Assembly: GCF_905220415.1 (NCBI RefSeq)
Contig: NC_059547.1
Span: 7,452,501-7,516,500 of the forward strand
DNA: 64,000 bases
Direction: 5' to 3'
Origin: Colias croceus
Taxonomy: Eukaryota; Arthropoda; Insecta; Lepidoptera; Pieridae
Both the position numbers and the translations under genes were made by a program. The notes beneath the pieces are model-generated. The model saw nothing but the letters and a program-made list of their open reading frames with translations, had not been told where the DNA came from and ran no database searches. The number at the start of each line of letters is the position of its first letter. Position 1 is the stretch's first letter. Of the stretch, positions 1-13,600 are shown piece after piece.

Positions 1-3000
1 TGTCGTCAACAGGATCAGAAATTTAAATGAGACACAAATTCACATTGACTTTTGTTTCATTGAACTTCATGCTTATACAAAACCTTAGTAGAATATATTG
101 TTATCAATTGTTAACATAGAGATAAGATGTATAAATATATAAGTATCGTAATTATAGCTGATACCAAAACATATATTATCTTGTTCTATACGTTCGTATA
201 TTTTCAGTACAAGCTATTGAATAATATCTAGACTTCTTATAAGAATATAAATTAAATATGATCAAAGTCATCGTCGTATATATTTTCAAATATTATGCCT
301 TATTATTATATTATTGGAAACACGGTTTGCCTAATAATAAGTTTCAGATTTGGTAAAGTTGTACTAAAAAATATTTAGCGTCGCTTGGGGAGATGCCGAG
401 ATATACATATAAAGAACAGAAGAACGTTTGTCGAAATCAACATGTCAAAGGGCTTTACATTCGACCTTTATCATATTGAATAAATAATTATTACTGGCAC
501 GTTGAACAAAAACAAATAATTAATTATGAAACGTCATTAAATAGCTACGACCGTTCAACAATACATAACAAAGGAACGATTCAATCAGAGAGGAGTTTGA
601 AAACATTTTCGTCCTCCGAACCTTTTATGTAAACGATGCTGAGTGTCGTGTTTAATGTCCACTCAATTTGATTGTTTTTCATTTGACCTAAATCTCTTTG
701 GAAAATAAATTTAAATTGTTCAGTGATTGCGATTTAATTATATTCGATTGTAGTCTGTGTGCTGTGTAAAGTTGGAGTGCTTTTTGATATAGTTGATACT
801 TTAAATAGATTGATACTTTTAAAAGCTTTTAAATTTAGTCATAAGTTTACCACTTTACCAAAAAGTATAGACTGTCTTCTTCCTTTATTGTATTACAATT
901 CTGAGAAATGAAAATATATTTTCCTATTTTAGGAGTAGAGTAATGTGAAGATCCCTTTATTATCAATGGGGATTAGTTTTGAAGATACGCACAGTTATTC
1001 ATCTTATAAATGTGTTGAGAAAATTATACCATATTCTTGGGTTAATACAGAATAGTATGTTAACCAGATTTGTATTATAAAATGAATTAAATCAAAAGGT
1101 ACCTAGTAATAGAGGGTACACACCACACATAGCGTTATCAACTCAACCCAAAAGTTCGAACCCACCGTTATACTGATAATACTTTGAGGGATTATTTTCT
1201 GTCAAACTGGATTTCAGGGATGGAATTTGCATACGAACATCCTATATATGGTAATGTACTTCAACTTTGTAAATCGAAAAATAGGAAAATAAACTTGATT
1301 TCAGGTCTCTTAAGGCCTTTGGTATTTATAATACTTTTCGTAAACATATAATCATAATATAGGTATGTAGATCAAATGAAACAAAAATAAAGCACCTAAG
1401 CTGGCTTATATAACTTAATATAGCAACGAAACAATTTTTACAAATTACATTCATTCGTACATATAGGTACATACATAATTTAGCGCAGTATAAAGAAGTT
1501 CCAAGAAATATGTACCCTGAATACTTTTTATTAAGTAATTGTATAAAAACAAGCAAGCATCTCGACCTTTTAAGACGTATCATCTTCATCCAAACATGGA
1601 GGATAAAGCTAGATTTCAAATAAGGATTAACTAAGTGATTTTAGTGAACTACCTACACATTTACTAATTTTCAAACTTTTCACTCAACTATATAACGGAT
1701 ACGTATATGAGTACAGTAACAACGGGTTTCAACGCAGTATCCCCATAACACTGCAGTGCGCCATTTGTAAAACAATTTTACTGCCTCCCACATGTTGCAG
1801 TTAATGTGATTCTGGTGTAATGGTGCTCTCGGAATACTTAGCTTTGAATACACGAGCACTGCACGTATATCCCTTTATGGATATAGCGTTCAGCACGTTT
1901 TGTGTTATCTGTATATTTACTTAAAATATAATATCAAATGACTCTTGTTCTTTATAAAGTAAGAATAGGAACGTACTGAAAAATAAAAATTACTTCCAGA
2001 AACAGTCACTTTTTCACTTCAAAACTAACTTAACAAAGACTTGCAAAAAGTATTAAGTTTGTAATAGGTAAATATGATCGAGTTTATTGTTGTCAATAGA
2101 TTGATTCCAATATTAGACCTATAAGAATTGACTGGAATGTAGTTAATTTTATCATATGAGGGAAGTATGTACTATATTCCAATATTAATACTACATATAA
2201 TATCGTATTATAGAAAACATTTAATTTCCAAACAGAACACACAACCAATTGTATTAGATTGAAATAATACGATTGATATAAAGCCTGTATTAACTGTCAG
2301 AAGCACTTTGAACCGATATTAAGTAGTTTATTGGATATCTCTTTGATCGGATTAACCAGATCCCTAATTAGTTTCTGACGGCTATTCGTCTTGTCTAAAA
2401 CCAATTAATCCTACATTTATCCGTCGAGTATAAAAGGGAAATAAATAGTTCTTTCGAATTATTACTTTTCGATATAAAAAGGTTTTTATTAAGAGACTCT
2501 TTGTGTATTGAGAATTTATAAAGAAAATCTTTTCAATAATAAATGGATAAATAATTATCTGTCTAAGTACTACTATATCTTTTAGTAGGTAGGTAGATAC
2601 TATGTAATGTTAAAAATTAATAATTTGAAGAGATTCAGCGAATACATTATGTTGCGACCGTCTTTCGTATATAAAAATGGTAAATATTTATATACGTTTT
2701 TCTAACGAGGAATAATTTTAATGACAAGAAAATAGCTATTCTCAGTAAAGGATAATACGTTTATTTTAGGATTGGAGTAAATAAAACACAAGATAATATA
2801 AATAGATAATATAATTGTAAAAATTTGTTGTATACATATTAATATGTATAACAGAATTCACTAAGTTGACTAGATATTAACTAAGTATTTGGCAGTGTAA
2901 TTCCTCAACTCCCCGAGTCTTGCGAGCAACCTGCTAACAAATTACCAAAACTTTAAACTAAACATTGAACGAGACAAAATTTATACAACGTATAGAAAAT

Positions 3001-3330
3001 TTAATTTAACAATCTATATGGACCAGTTTCACAACTTGCTGATAGAGTCTCAAGTCTCATTATTATTACATTATTTGTCATTCTAACTGACAGATAAGGT
3101 AAACGGAGAGTTGTGAAATTGGCTTTACTACATATGTGTCAAAATCGTATCGTAATATTTAATTAGAGATCTTCTCTATGAAATTAATTTTAGTCAAGTT
3201 TCATTTCAATAACATTTACATTTACATAATATTATTTTATAGTGAAATTGTCAAAAATATAGTATTATTTAATTGTGTTCTTTAGCTATATATTGCACAA
3301 AAATAAGAGCAGTGTTTTAATTTTGATCCT
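1..3330. other. AT-rich stretch, no gene seen
   Basis: No coding exon, RNA gene or clear repeat stands out. If the Dscam gene continues, its last exon(s) and 3' UTR could lie here or beyond the window edge. Confidence 0.5.
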
Positions 3331-3333
3331 TAC

Positions 3334-3405
3334 CATGGTCTGGGCAATAGTGTCGACGACGTCTTCGTCTTCGTTGAGCTTCATACGCGTCGAGACACGT
3401 TTCTT
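3334..3405 (-). CDS. Candidate further tail exon
   Basis: A 72-base block with a good acceptor (ATGTTGCAG) and donor (GTAAGG). In the phase required after exon 31 it reads EETCLDAYEAQRRRRRRRHY; in another frame KKRVSTRMKLNEDEDVVDTI. It is a multiple of three, so it could be skipped. No family match is recognised. The CTTCGT/CGTCGT repetition could also be chance. Confidence 0.33.
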
Positions 3406-4051
3406 CTGCAACATATATATTATGCTTATAGTAACAATGACATTGATAATCATCTTTGTTCTGTTCAGTATGCCAATTATATTAGATATGACTTTGAAGT
3501 TATCAGAGGGCATTAATACTTTTATTATGTGCCTTTTAAGTTTTGCAATTTCTATATAATATGGAAAAATCGTTTTAATCTTTGTGTGTTTACTTATATG
3601 AGACAAGTTTCTGGTAGTGTGCTAAAATTCGGTGCTCCTTACATTTAGCTGTGAAATAAATCCACGGTTGGTGCGGTTAGCAGGTGTAGCGCATAGTTGA
3701 TGTAGCACGACGCGGACGTGATAGCGCATTGTATCACCCCGAGCTTATTTTGGTGTACTTTAAACGTTAGGGATTTAGTATGATAGAGTTAGCACGATGT
3801 CTTAAAGCAGTTTTAATTCCAGAGTGGAAAAATGATACAGCTATTGATATAGGCTAGGAATGTGAGTGGAAGTGTGGTACAGCGTCAGCACTGTTGGCGT
3901 ATGCACTTTAGATATATTTTGTGTGTGTGTTTTTGTGTCGGTGTCAGTGCAAGTGTAGCATTTTGTTAACGCATTTCATAAGTGCGCGTATGTTTAGCAC
4001 ATAGTGGCATGTTACGTCCTTAAATGAATATGTTTTTTTGTGTGTGTGTGT

Positions 4052-4140
4052 CTACATGTATGTCTCCGTGCGTACGTATGCAACTTGAGCCCTCGCAGCT
4101 TTCACCACGAACTTCGCGTGCGGACTTATTGCGTTTACAT
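4052..4140 (-). pseudogene. Second copy of the PYATF tail exon, possibly an alternative last exon
   Basis: Keeps a TATACAG acceptor and the phase needed after exon 30. It reads DVNAISPHAKFVVKAARAQV then AYVRTETYM and a TAG at 4052-4054. PYATF has become PHAKF. It may be a decaying copy or a real alternative C-terminus that swaps the motif for a short end. The sequence alone cannot decide. Confidence 0.6.
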
Positions 4141-4180
4141 CTGTATATTATACAAGATGTGTGTGTGTGTGTACGCTCAC

Positions 4181-4239
4181 CGTACACGTTGTACGGCACG
4201 GCCCGCGAACGTCGCGTACGGACTTATTTCGTACACGTT
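4181..4239 (-). pseudogene. Copy of the PYATF tail exon, no acceptor
   Basis: Reads VYEISPYATFAGRAVQRVR and ends in a good GTGAGC donor. The coding motif is intact, yet the acceptor AG of the parent has become AAAC and no AG occurs in roughly 60 bases upstream, where a GTTTGT(T/A) tandem repeat sits instead. It is probably not spliced in. Confidence 0.75.
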
Positions 4240-4478
4240 TGTTTGTACAACGTTTGTTTGTACACGACACACGTTTGTTGTTAAATGAAGTGTAGTTATA
4301 AGTATTTTCCCTTCAGTGTTCTTGTGTTTTTTTATCACGTATAATTAATAATTTTTGTAATGTGTTTATAATATTTTTTGTACTGTATAGCATTGTGATG
4401 CTTTGGCATGTCTGTAAGCCACATGTTCTATAATTAAATAAATAAATAAGTACAAGCTGTGTATGTGTGTACACTGAC

Positions 4479-4613
4479 CGTCCACGCTGTGCGGTGGCGG
4501 CGCGTCGTCGTCGTGTCGCGCGAGCGCACGCAGCTGCAGCGTGTAAGCGCGCGAGCCCGGCCCCACGCCCTCACCGCCCGCGAACGTTGCGTACGGACTT
4601 ATTTCGTATACGT
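4479..4613 (-). CDS. Dscam exon 31: cytoplasmic tail with PYATF motif
   Basis: Reads DVYEISPYATFAGGEGVGPG, then YTLQLRALARHDDDAPPPHS and VDG. The PYATF core followed by a Q-x-R/F strand resembles the tail motif of insect Dscam proteins. Acceptor ACAAAACAG, donor GTCAGT, phases fit exon 30. If the donor is skipped, the frame runs on about 33 more codons to a stop near 4368. Two degraded copies of the motif follow downstream. Confidence 0.8.
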
Positions 4614-7600
4614 CTGTTTTGTACAATATATTTGTATGACGTGCTAAAGTTGGAAACCTTTACGGATAAGTAATCAAAGTTTCCTCTATGCTCTATAAAG
4701 TTCTGACGGATATTATAAACAAGGAAATAAGATAGCGGGAAAAATACATTATGATAAGTATCTTCGAGTAAATCTTGTATGAATGTAACTGCATAAAATT
4801 AATAAAACTTTTATGTATGTTTCATTCAAAAACTTCAATCAAGACGAGCATAATCTACTATTTTATCATATTTAAATATTCATCAATCATTTCATAGAAA
4901 TATTTAATTTATGCATTTAAACGAATAGTAAACAAAAACATTTCCGCGAGACAATTAGAAGGTTGACAAACCTGGAGGGTCTGGCGGCAGTTTGGGCGTG
5001 GAGTGCGGCGGCCGGTACGTCCCGCACACGGCCTTGTCAGCACTCGTCGTCACTCGAGGCACGGCCACGTCTGACCTACATGTATATTCATTTTTTAACT
5101 TTTTTTTTCATATTTGTAAACATTGAGATGTTTCTCGACATATTTTAAATATTATATAATTTAGACTGATAAAATCTATAAATTATTGTAGACATAAAAA
5201 AATGCAATCTAGGAAAAAGGAAAACATCAATTTAATAATAAAATATCATCATCTATTATTTAATATACTTATTATATTTATAGTTCTGTTAGGTAAACAT
5301 TGTTTCATTGTTTTTAACAATTTACTTTTTTATCCGATCATCATCATCAGCCCATATACGTTCCCATTGCTGGGACACGGGCCTCCTATGAGGGTACAGG
5401 CCATAATCCACCACGCTGGCCAAGTGCGGGTTGCCGGATGACACATGTCGTCGAACTTTTTAATTCTTCGACATGTCGGTTTCCTCACGATGTTTTACTT
5501 CACCGTTCGAGCAGTGGTGATGTTACAACATGCGTAGATAAATTGAAAAATCAATTTATTTCCTGCGCGCTCGCCTGGTCTCGAACCCCGGACTTATCGA
5601 TTCGAAGTCCGAGGTCTCACCACTGAGCCACCACTGCTCTTATTATCCGATATTTAATAAAAATAGTAATATAGTTTCAATACGAGTATTTTTTCCTAGA
5701 ATTTCATCTAGGTTTTAATAACGATATGTGACGCGTATAACGAACTTTACTCCAGTATCATCACATACCTCACGCCCTCGTTAAAATAAATGTCTCCTAC
5801 ATAGAGCTATCTGAAAAATCCCGAACGGATACAGAGGTGAAAAGGGTCAATGAAATCACATAGAATTGTTGATATGAGGGTCTCCTGTCAGCTCCTCGTC
5901 ATTTGCAGACTCGTATTTCATTAAGCCCATATAATGCGACGTATTCTGTTTTAATCACTGATGAGTAAAAGATAAGTACTAAGTATAGGTACCCCAGGTC
6001 CGACTAAATATTTTTGTATTTTCAATAATATTGTAGACATAGTTACGAAAAATATTTTCCACAGAATAATTCCAAAATAAACAAATCAAAGCAATTATTC
6101 ATTCACTGTATTGGTTTTCTCCACAGGTTTTCTCGTAATAGGTAGGTACTTTGAAGTCATAAATAATAAGTATTGCAAAGAGACCAAAAGTCGTCATGAC
6201 AACGTCAAAGGCTCCAACGACTCTCAAATATAGAGCAGCTATAGCTTTATCTATACGAGTAGAATCTACGAGAACATTATTAGAAATATTGGATAGAAAA
6301 TGTACCGTCACTTTGTAATGGAAATTCTTGTTCATTATTATTTAAAGTAATTTAAATATTTTATTTTTCGTTCGTTCATTATTACGAAGTTATAACGTTT
6401 TAATTTACGATCGTGTTTGATAAATTATCGTGAGTAAAGTTTTTGTTTAATATTAGTTATTATGAAACAACATGATGAATAATTTATTGAACATCAGTAT
6501 TTATTAAATATGGAAATGGGTCAATTATTATTCACGAATGTATGAAGATTAAAAGTAGATAACTAGGTTAATAAGCTCTTCTAGATGCTAACCGTGATTT
6601 TTAGAAAAAAAAATGTATTCACGACTACCCAAATTCCTTAGCTATTAAAATAAATGAAGGATTATTGTTAGTATAGGTAGTTAGGTATTATGGTAAATGT
6701 TATGAATTTTTATCCTTTACTGATCTTCACCTGCATTGAACATAGATATCTAATTATCATATTATTATAGCGTCTTTTAATTGCGTTTTTCTTCCAATAT
6801 TTAATAGGTTTATTAAAAAAGTTAAGTAAAAATAATGTTTTGTTAATATTATTATCTAAGAATTTACAGTTCAGGAAATCCGACTATTGTAAATTTATAT
6901 TCCAAATGGTCTTGTTATGTATCAGAGTATGAATAATTTGCATAAATTGCTACCTAGTTTTAGTGTAAGAAGATTATTCAACCTTCAAAATATCGATTTT
7001 CTCTGTGTTCCTTGACTAGATTTAGTTTAGTAGGATACTTCCAGTTAATGTGTGAGGTTTTAGTTTTGTGTGAAGTAATGGATAGATATATAGACATATT
7101 CTTGGAATGCGAAAATAGAAAGTTCCGTGATCCTTGTGTTGTGACTACATATTTTCAAATGATCCCCTTTTTACGTAAGTACTTACATAAACATATTCAA
7201 CTTCTTGCGCCCAATTCTTGTTTCTATAACTATCAGGTAGCTTAATGAAGAATAAAAAAATGCTATTATATTTTTGTAGGATGATGGTCTTACCACGTCT
7301 CACACTAAACGCATGCATTTGTAAATCGATTACTTGCGCGAATAATACCTACACGAGATGGGCCGCCATAGGGTCGTAGCGGTGCATTGGCGACAGTTTA
7401 TCGGTATACCTAATGTTTGTTGGATTAAACAATGGCAATTCCTTCCACCGCGGCAATATAGCGAGTATAGTGAGTGCCAGCGGCAGTTACCCCGCGGTAG
7501 CTGGAAAGGGCGCGTCCACATCTTCTAAAATTGTTTCTACTGGACATCGCTTCACTTGATCACTTAGACTGACCGGTTGGCTTGGTTGGTAGAAGCCCTG

Positions 7601-10600
7601 CCTTCTAGCCAGAGATCGTGGGTTCCATTCCCACCCGGGGCAAATATTTGTGTGATGAACATAGATGTTTGCGCTGTGTCTGGGTGTTAATTATCTATAT
7701 AAGTATTTATTTAAAATCCATACTAATATTATAAATGCGAAAGTAACTCTGTCTGTCTGTCTGTCTGTTACTCAATCACGCCTTAACTACTGAACCAATT
7801 TGCATGAAATTTGGTATAGAGATATTTTGATACCCGAGAAAGGACATAGGATAGGTTTTATCCCGGAAATCCCACGGGAACGGGAACTATGCGGGTTTTC
7901 TTTGACTGCGCGGGCGATGCCGCGGGCGGAAAGCTAGTTATATATAAATTATATATGTATGTTTATCAGCCATCTGGTTTCCATAACACAAGCGAAAGGA
8001 TGGGAACAGGTCGTGCCGTGTGTGAAAATTGTCCTGAAATATTTATTTACTAACCTCTTCCGTCTCAACAGTATAGCGAGTATAGTTAGTGCAGCCAGTG
8101 ACAGCGCGGCACATAATGCGAGCAGTAGCGCTAGTTCCCCAGCTGTAGCGGGAAAGGGGGCGTCCACTTCCTCTGCGAAGCCCCCGTCAGCGGGCCCGCT
8201 TGAAAACTCGTATACTTCGCGCGTCCAGCCCGCTTCGTTGGACGCGCGAGCCGCCACGCGGTACCGAGACCCGGGGGTTAGACCTACACATGGATGATAA
8301 ACAACTAAACTCACATTCAAACATTGCTTGAAGCAAAACTGCGTATGCGTATTCTAAGCAAGTTTAATTTCTATGAATGACGCTCGGAAATTTTAACGAT
8401 CTTTTGATAGGCAATTGTGATTTGAGTTGTTTATAATGCTTGAGGACGATATTTGTTAAGGTCTTGAAAAACTGTTGTGAAGAGATACTGTGACAACCTT
8501 TTTTGATGATAAGAAATGAATACATTTAGATGACGTATTGAAAAGAAAATAATTAATATAATGAACAAAATTTGACGTGTTTTATTTCATGTTTTTGTGC
8601 ATGTAAATATTATTAAAAACGAAAAATGGAAAATTATATTATAAAAAATGTAGTGACGAGATAGTAGACTAAATAAAATACTATATACTTACTATAGTTC
8701 CAAAAAATAATTAAATCTCTAATTATACCCAAGTGGGCTATACAAACATTATTTACAATATCTATTTATTCTTTAAACACAATTTACAAATATAAAAAAA
8801 TTACGAAAAAAATAAAAAACTTACCACCCAAAATAACCTCCCCACCAACGGGCACGTCCCTCGCGCCCGTGACCCCCGAGCCCGCCCACTCGAGCTTCAA
8901 GGCCACGGGGCCGCAACCCCCATCCGACCACATACTAGTGTCGAACCGTGCGTGTGTCGCATTGGCTCTAATCCAGCGACTATCTGGAGGTGCTACTGGC
9001 GGACCCCCAGATGTTCGTATAGATATCTCAGTACCGGGGGGTCCGCCGGCGGAACCGTACGCGCGGTACGCTGAGCCACAGCGTAAGCCCGTGAGGGTTA
9101 CGGGCCCCGGAGTGGCTGATTGTATCCGCCATTCTCCCTAGAAATTGACATTGTTTGTGCTCTTTCATAAAGACATAATACATGATTCAAACACTTGTCA
9201 TTAAGAAGTTGATGTATTTTTTAACGAACTAAGACTAGTCTGCAAATACCAAGAAGCTTATATCCTCTAATACACTGGAGATTGCACTATGACCATTAAC
9301 TTGAAACAAGAAACTATGACATTCAATGACGTCAGTCATGTTATTTGTCTCTTTCTGTCGAGTGACCACGCTGGTTTGTAAATTCAGGATTTTTCAAAAT
9401 AGAAAAAACTAAAAATCATGGTCTATAAATAATAACGACATATATTTTTAACAGTATTTATATTATAATATTATGGTCATACTTTATAGGTAGGTACATA
9501 CAATTTTAATTGGTATAGAATGATAGTTATAAATAACTTTTGGCTACAAAGCTTGGATATGAACCGATATATAGCATTAACATCCTTTGTAAATAGAGGA
9601 AAGTTGTGTTTTGCATCAGATGCTGTTTACCAAATTGTTAGCTACTCAGATCTTCTTTTTAAACGCGTTGCTTCGACGGGTCAATTTCAAGCCAGAATCA
9701 TCAAAGAAAAACTGTTTATAGCAGCCTTGCACAAATTTCAGCTAACTTTACAAAGTTTATTTTTCAAAAGGTATTTTTTTCTGGGTCGTAATCCTCAGTA
9801 ACCTTGATGGGCACATATATTTCTTTTTATTTTACTTTTTGGAAAGCTGAAATACGTAAAACAAAAAAATATGAGGTAAGTTAAAAAAGTATAAATTTCA
9901 ATGTAAAAACGAACAATCTTATAACTATATGTGAGTGCAATACCGATGTCATGTGTTGTTTCATTACTAGTAACAATCTTTAAAATGGTGTTCTAAATTT
10001 TCATCATAATATTGTTATTATAGGTAAACCAGAATCTGATGGCAATTAGGGAAATCAAAATTTTGAGTGTGCAACCCTAGGGAAAATGGACTGAACGATC
10101 TTGATACTGCCTATTTTTTATTTTGTCCTCAACATCATTAGTCACATTACATAAGTGAACAATACTGTACTTAATAATGAGATATCCACTTAATATTATG
10201 TAGGTACATACTTACATGTATAATATACATATTACTTTTATCTATGTAATGTATTTTATTAATATATTATTATTTACACATACCTATATTTGTTCATTAA
10301 TTATCATTATGCCATGTAAAAATATGGATGTAATGATAATGCAGATCAAAACTAGATAATGCTAATATTTTTTTATAAAATAAATAAAAACTATGTTTAT
10401 TTTCGTAAGTATTAACAGATACACTCAATATAAAATTGACTTGGACAGCTTGGACTTGACGAATAGCCGTATTGGAAACTCCTGTAATAAGTTTTAATAA
10501 AATTATATTGTAATCAACAAACAATATTATAGCTACCTACTTATAATATTTTTAATTTTAACTATCAAAACGGGTAAGTCCAATTTACCAATAAAATATT

Positions 10601-13600
10601 CAAAATTGAAAATTGTAATGTGTTTGACCCTTCTTCATCGAATGTTTTTCTATACACATAATAAACAACACCTGTTGCTTGTGATCGCAGCGGCTTTTTC
10701 GACATTTTCGAAGATTTTTAGACAAAATCCTAAAAATTATTAATAAATTCCAAAGAAGACAAATAATTTGACAACCAATTTGATAGTTGTCAAATAAAAT
10801 TGCCATATGAAAATCTTTTATTTCTTAATTATAAATATGCCATGAGATTCTGGTAGACCTATACAATATATTCTCTTCGCTATCCATAAAAACTCGTCAT
10901 CATGGTTACCTTACTTGTTAAATCTGTTTATTGAAAACTTGTTGAAAAATGATAAAGTATTAGGGAAATAACAAATTTAACATGACTGCTCACTAAAATG
11001 ATGCTAAATTAGACAATTTTTGCCATTGAAATGATTCTAAACAGGTAAATGCAGGAGTACTGAGGAATATTGTAAATAACGTAAATATACACTTGCCTGT
11101 GAAATTCTATGCCAGAATTTGGTGTCCAAACACTTCTGCAATTTTGCACAATACAATGCATTCTTTATATTCGGAAAATATTCATTAAATAAGCAACAAT
11201 ATTAACTTAAATATTCGAAGCGACGCAATTTTTTTGACACACATGCCATATTGACAAAGTGAGAGTTGCTACAATTTTATTATGGTGACTACCCATAATC
11301 AGGGAGTATCGCTTTTTAATAATTGGTTCAGATACTTAGTTTATTTAGCATAAATAATAATTGTCTCATCCAACAATGCTTCTGAATGACGTTGTTGGCA
11401 ATTTATCAACAAACTCATGTACAAAAACTAACCTTTTGCACAGAATATTACAGCATACATAGTAGCCTTGGGAAAACTTCGTATTAACAGTGGCAATACC
11501 AAGTTAGGTGTGAAAGTGATAAAAAACATGAACTGGGCAATATTTTCTTGTTACACGTCAATGTTCATACCGAAATCTCCAGTGTATTAGATATAAGCTT
11601 CTTGAAATGAAATGAAATGAAATGAAATGAAATGAAATGAAATGAAATGAAATGAAATGAAAATTTATTTGTATGAATTGTGGTTACAAAGTTATAATAA
11701 ATTTTTCGTCCGCACAATTCGCCAACAATTGGCATACAAATATTTTAATTTTATAATTTAATTATTTAAACAATATATTATTTACATTAGTTCATTTTAC
11801 ATTTATTTACTACATACACATTATAAATTATAATATAGCAATATGACAATTTGATTATTACATTTTATTACATTATAATTGATTTCTTACGTCAATTTTT
11901 GTCAAGTTAGGTACATTTATCGTTTCGGTAATTATAATCTAAAAAAATCGTTTAAGGAATAGAAACAGTGATTAATAAGCCACGCTTTTAATTTTTTGTG
12001 CATTAAATTTTTTGGTAGTTCCCTTATATGTTTTGGTATATGGTTAAAAATCTTTACACACATTACACTTGCATTCTTTTGGTAGAGTGCTGAACGGCAG
12101 TTAGGCATCATTAGACGTGTTGGATCTCTTAGTCCCAGTTTAGAGTGGTCTTTCATGTTTTTAAAAAGTTCACCATGTTTTTTGACAAATATACAAATTT
12201 CCAAAATGTCAATCTTGGCCAATACTAATCATATAAACAATCTACTGAGATTATTATAGTATAATAAGAGAAAATCATGTGCAGATTCTAAATTGCTGAA
12301 ATTTGTACAATAAAAAGATATGTATCCTTTTAGAACTTTTCTATTAAATGAAATAAAATTAATTCTATTCTACATTCAGTTTATTACGTACTTAGTGCTC
12401 TAAAAAGCGTATTTAGATTTAGTTAAAGTATTTTATAAGAAACTAGAACGAGAAAATAATGCAAATTACTTTCGTATTCAAATCCCACCTCGCCTTCTCC
12501 ATTATCGAAGGCTTCTATTTTTAGTGAATTAAATATCTAAAATGTAAATAATTTCTCGTTAGCTTAGAATTTGAAATCAATGATTGCACGACAATGTTGA
12601 GATTAGATTATTATTAAGGGCTTTCTTAATAAAGCCTTACATCGTTGTATATTATGAGTATTCACACTTCAACAATTCGTTATACGATGTATTAAGTATT
12701 CACACTTCAACAATTCAACAATTCGTTATACGATGTATAAACGTTAATATTTATAAAAAACTAAACTGGCTTTTAATCACACCGCCACTGGTAAGCAATC
12801 ATCGCTCACGGGCATTTACAAATGTGAATTGTTATTAAAATCTCATGGTCCATGGATGTGTTGATTGCTAATTCTAAAGTAAATAAATATATTCATATCA
12901 TGTATAGTTTGGGGTTTTCAGTACCTTTCTTTGGAAACAACAAAATATAGTCCATAAATTTAATTTTAATATAAATCACCAAATCCTATAAAACTGACCT
13001 CCGGCGCGGCAAGTCTCCAATGCAGTGTAAAAGCCTTAGCCAGTGCATGTCCAGGGGCCCTCGGAGCAGGTCGCAGTTCCAACTCTAGTTCCCGGGACCG
13101 GGCCTCTAATAACGAGAGGCCCGGGGGGCTCGGAGGTCGGAGTACTATCACGCGCCAGGTTACTGAATCTGAGCCATGCGGGTTTTCCGCTACGCATGTG
13201 TAGTTGTCCGCGTGGGTTAGTTCTAGATCTGGTTGGAAATATGTGGTATTTGGTACTGGTGTTTATAAAAAATGTACTTAGTGTATTTATTGATGTTAGT
13301 ACAATATAATATTGAGAAGAAACTTTAATTTCGATTTCGTATCAATATCATTAACAACAAGGACAATAATGGGATATTTCAAGGGTAACAGTAATTTTCA
13401 ATTTTGACTAGTAAAGAATTTGTTGATACAATATTACGAAGCAAATCAATACACTAGTTGACCAGACATCAAAACACCTGGTGGCGTCACATGAAGCAGC
13501 GCATGGCGCGTGGGTGCATTTATCCACTAACTATACACATTAGACAAACTTCTAAGGGGGGTTAAGGGGGTCAGCAGCTTCGAGGGAAGCCCGTCACCAC

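Larger units (their letters stand above)
4036..4286. repeat. GT-rich and GTTTGTT simple repeats around tail-exon copies
   Basis: Short (GT)n runs at about 4040-4051 and 4159-4172, and a repeated CGTTTGTTTGTACA unit at about 4236-4277. The repeats border the copied tail exon motifs and may have helped the tandem duplication. Confidence 0.6.

Noticed and set aside
3644..3746. GC-richer stretch with a GTAAGG donor as another tail exon
   Set aside because: Its acceptor has almost no pyrimidine tract and the reading shows no tail motif.
8869..9141. Plus-strand open frame of 90 codons
   Set aside because: Mirror of the GC-rich FN5/FN6 exon on the minus strand; no domain of its own.
13460..13520. 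Possible copy of the Ig10 exon end (CATGTGACGCCACC against CATGTGAGACCGCC)
   Set aside because: Similarity is too short and gapped to separate from chance, although its downstream position would fit the pattern.
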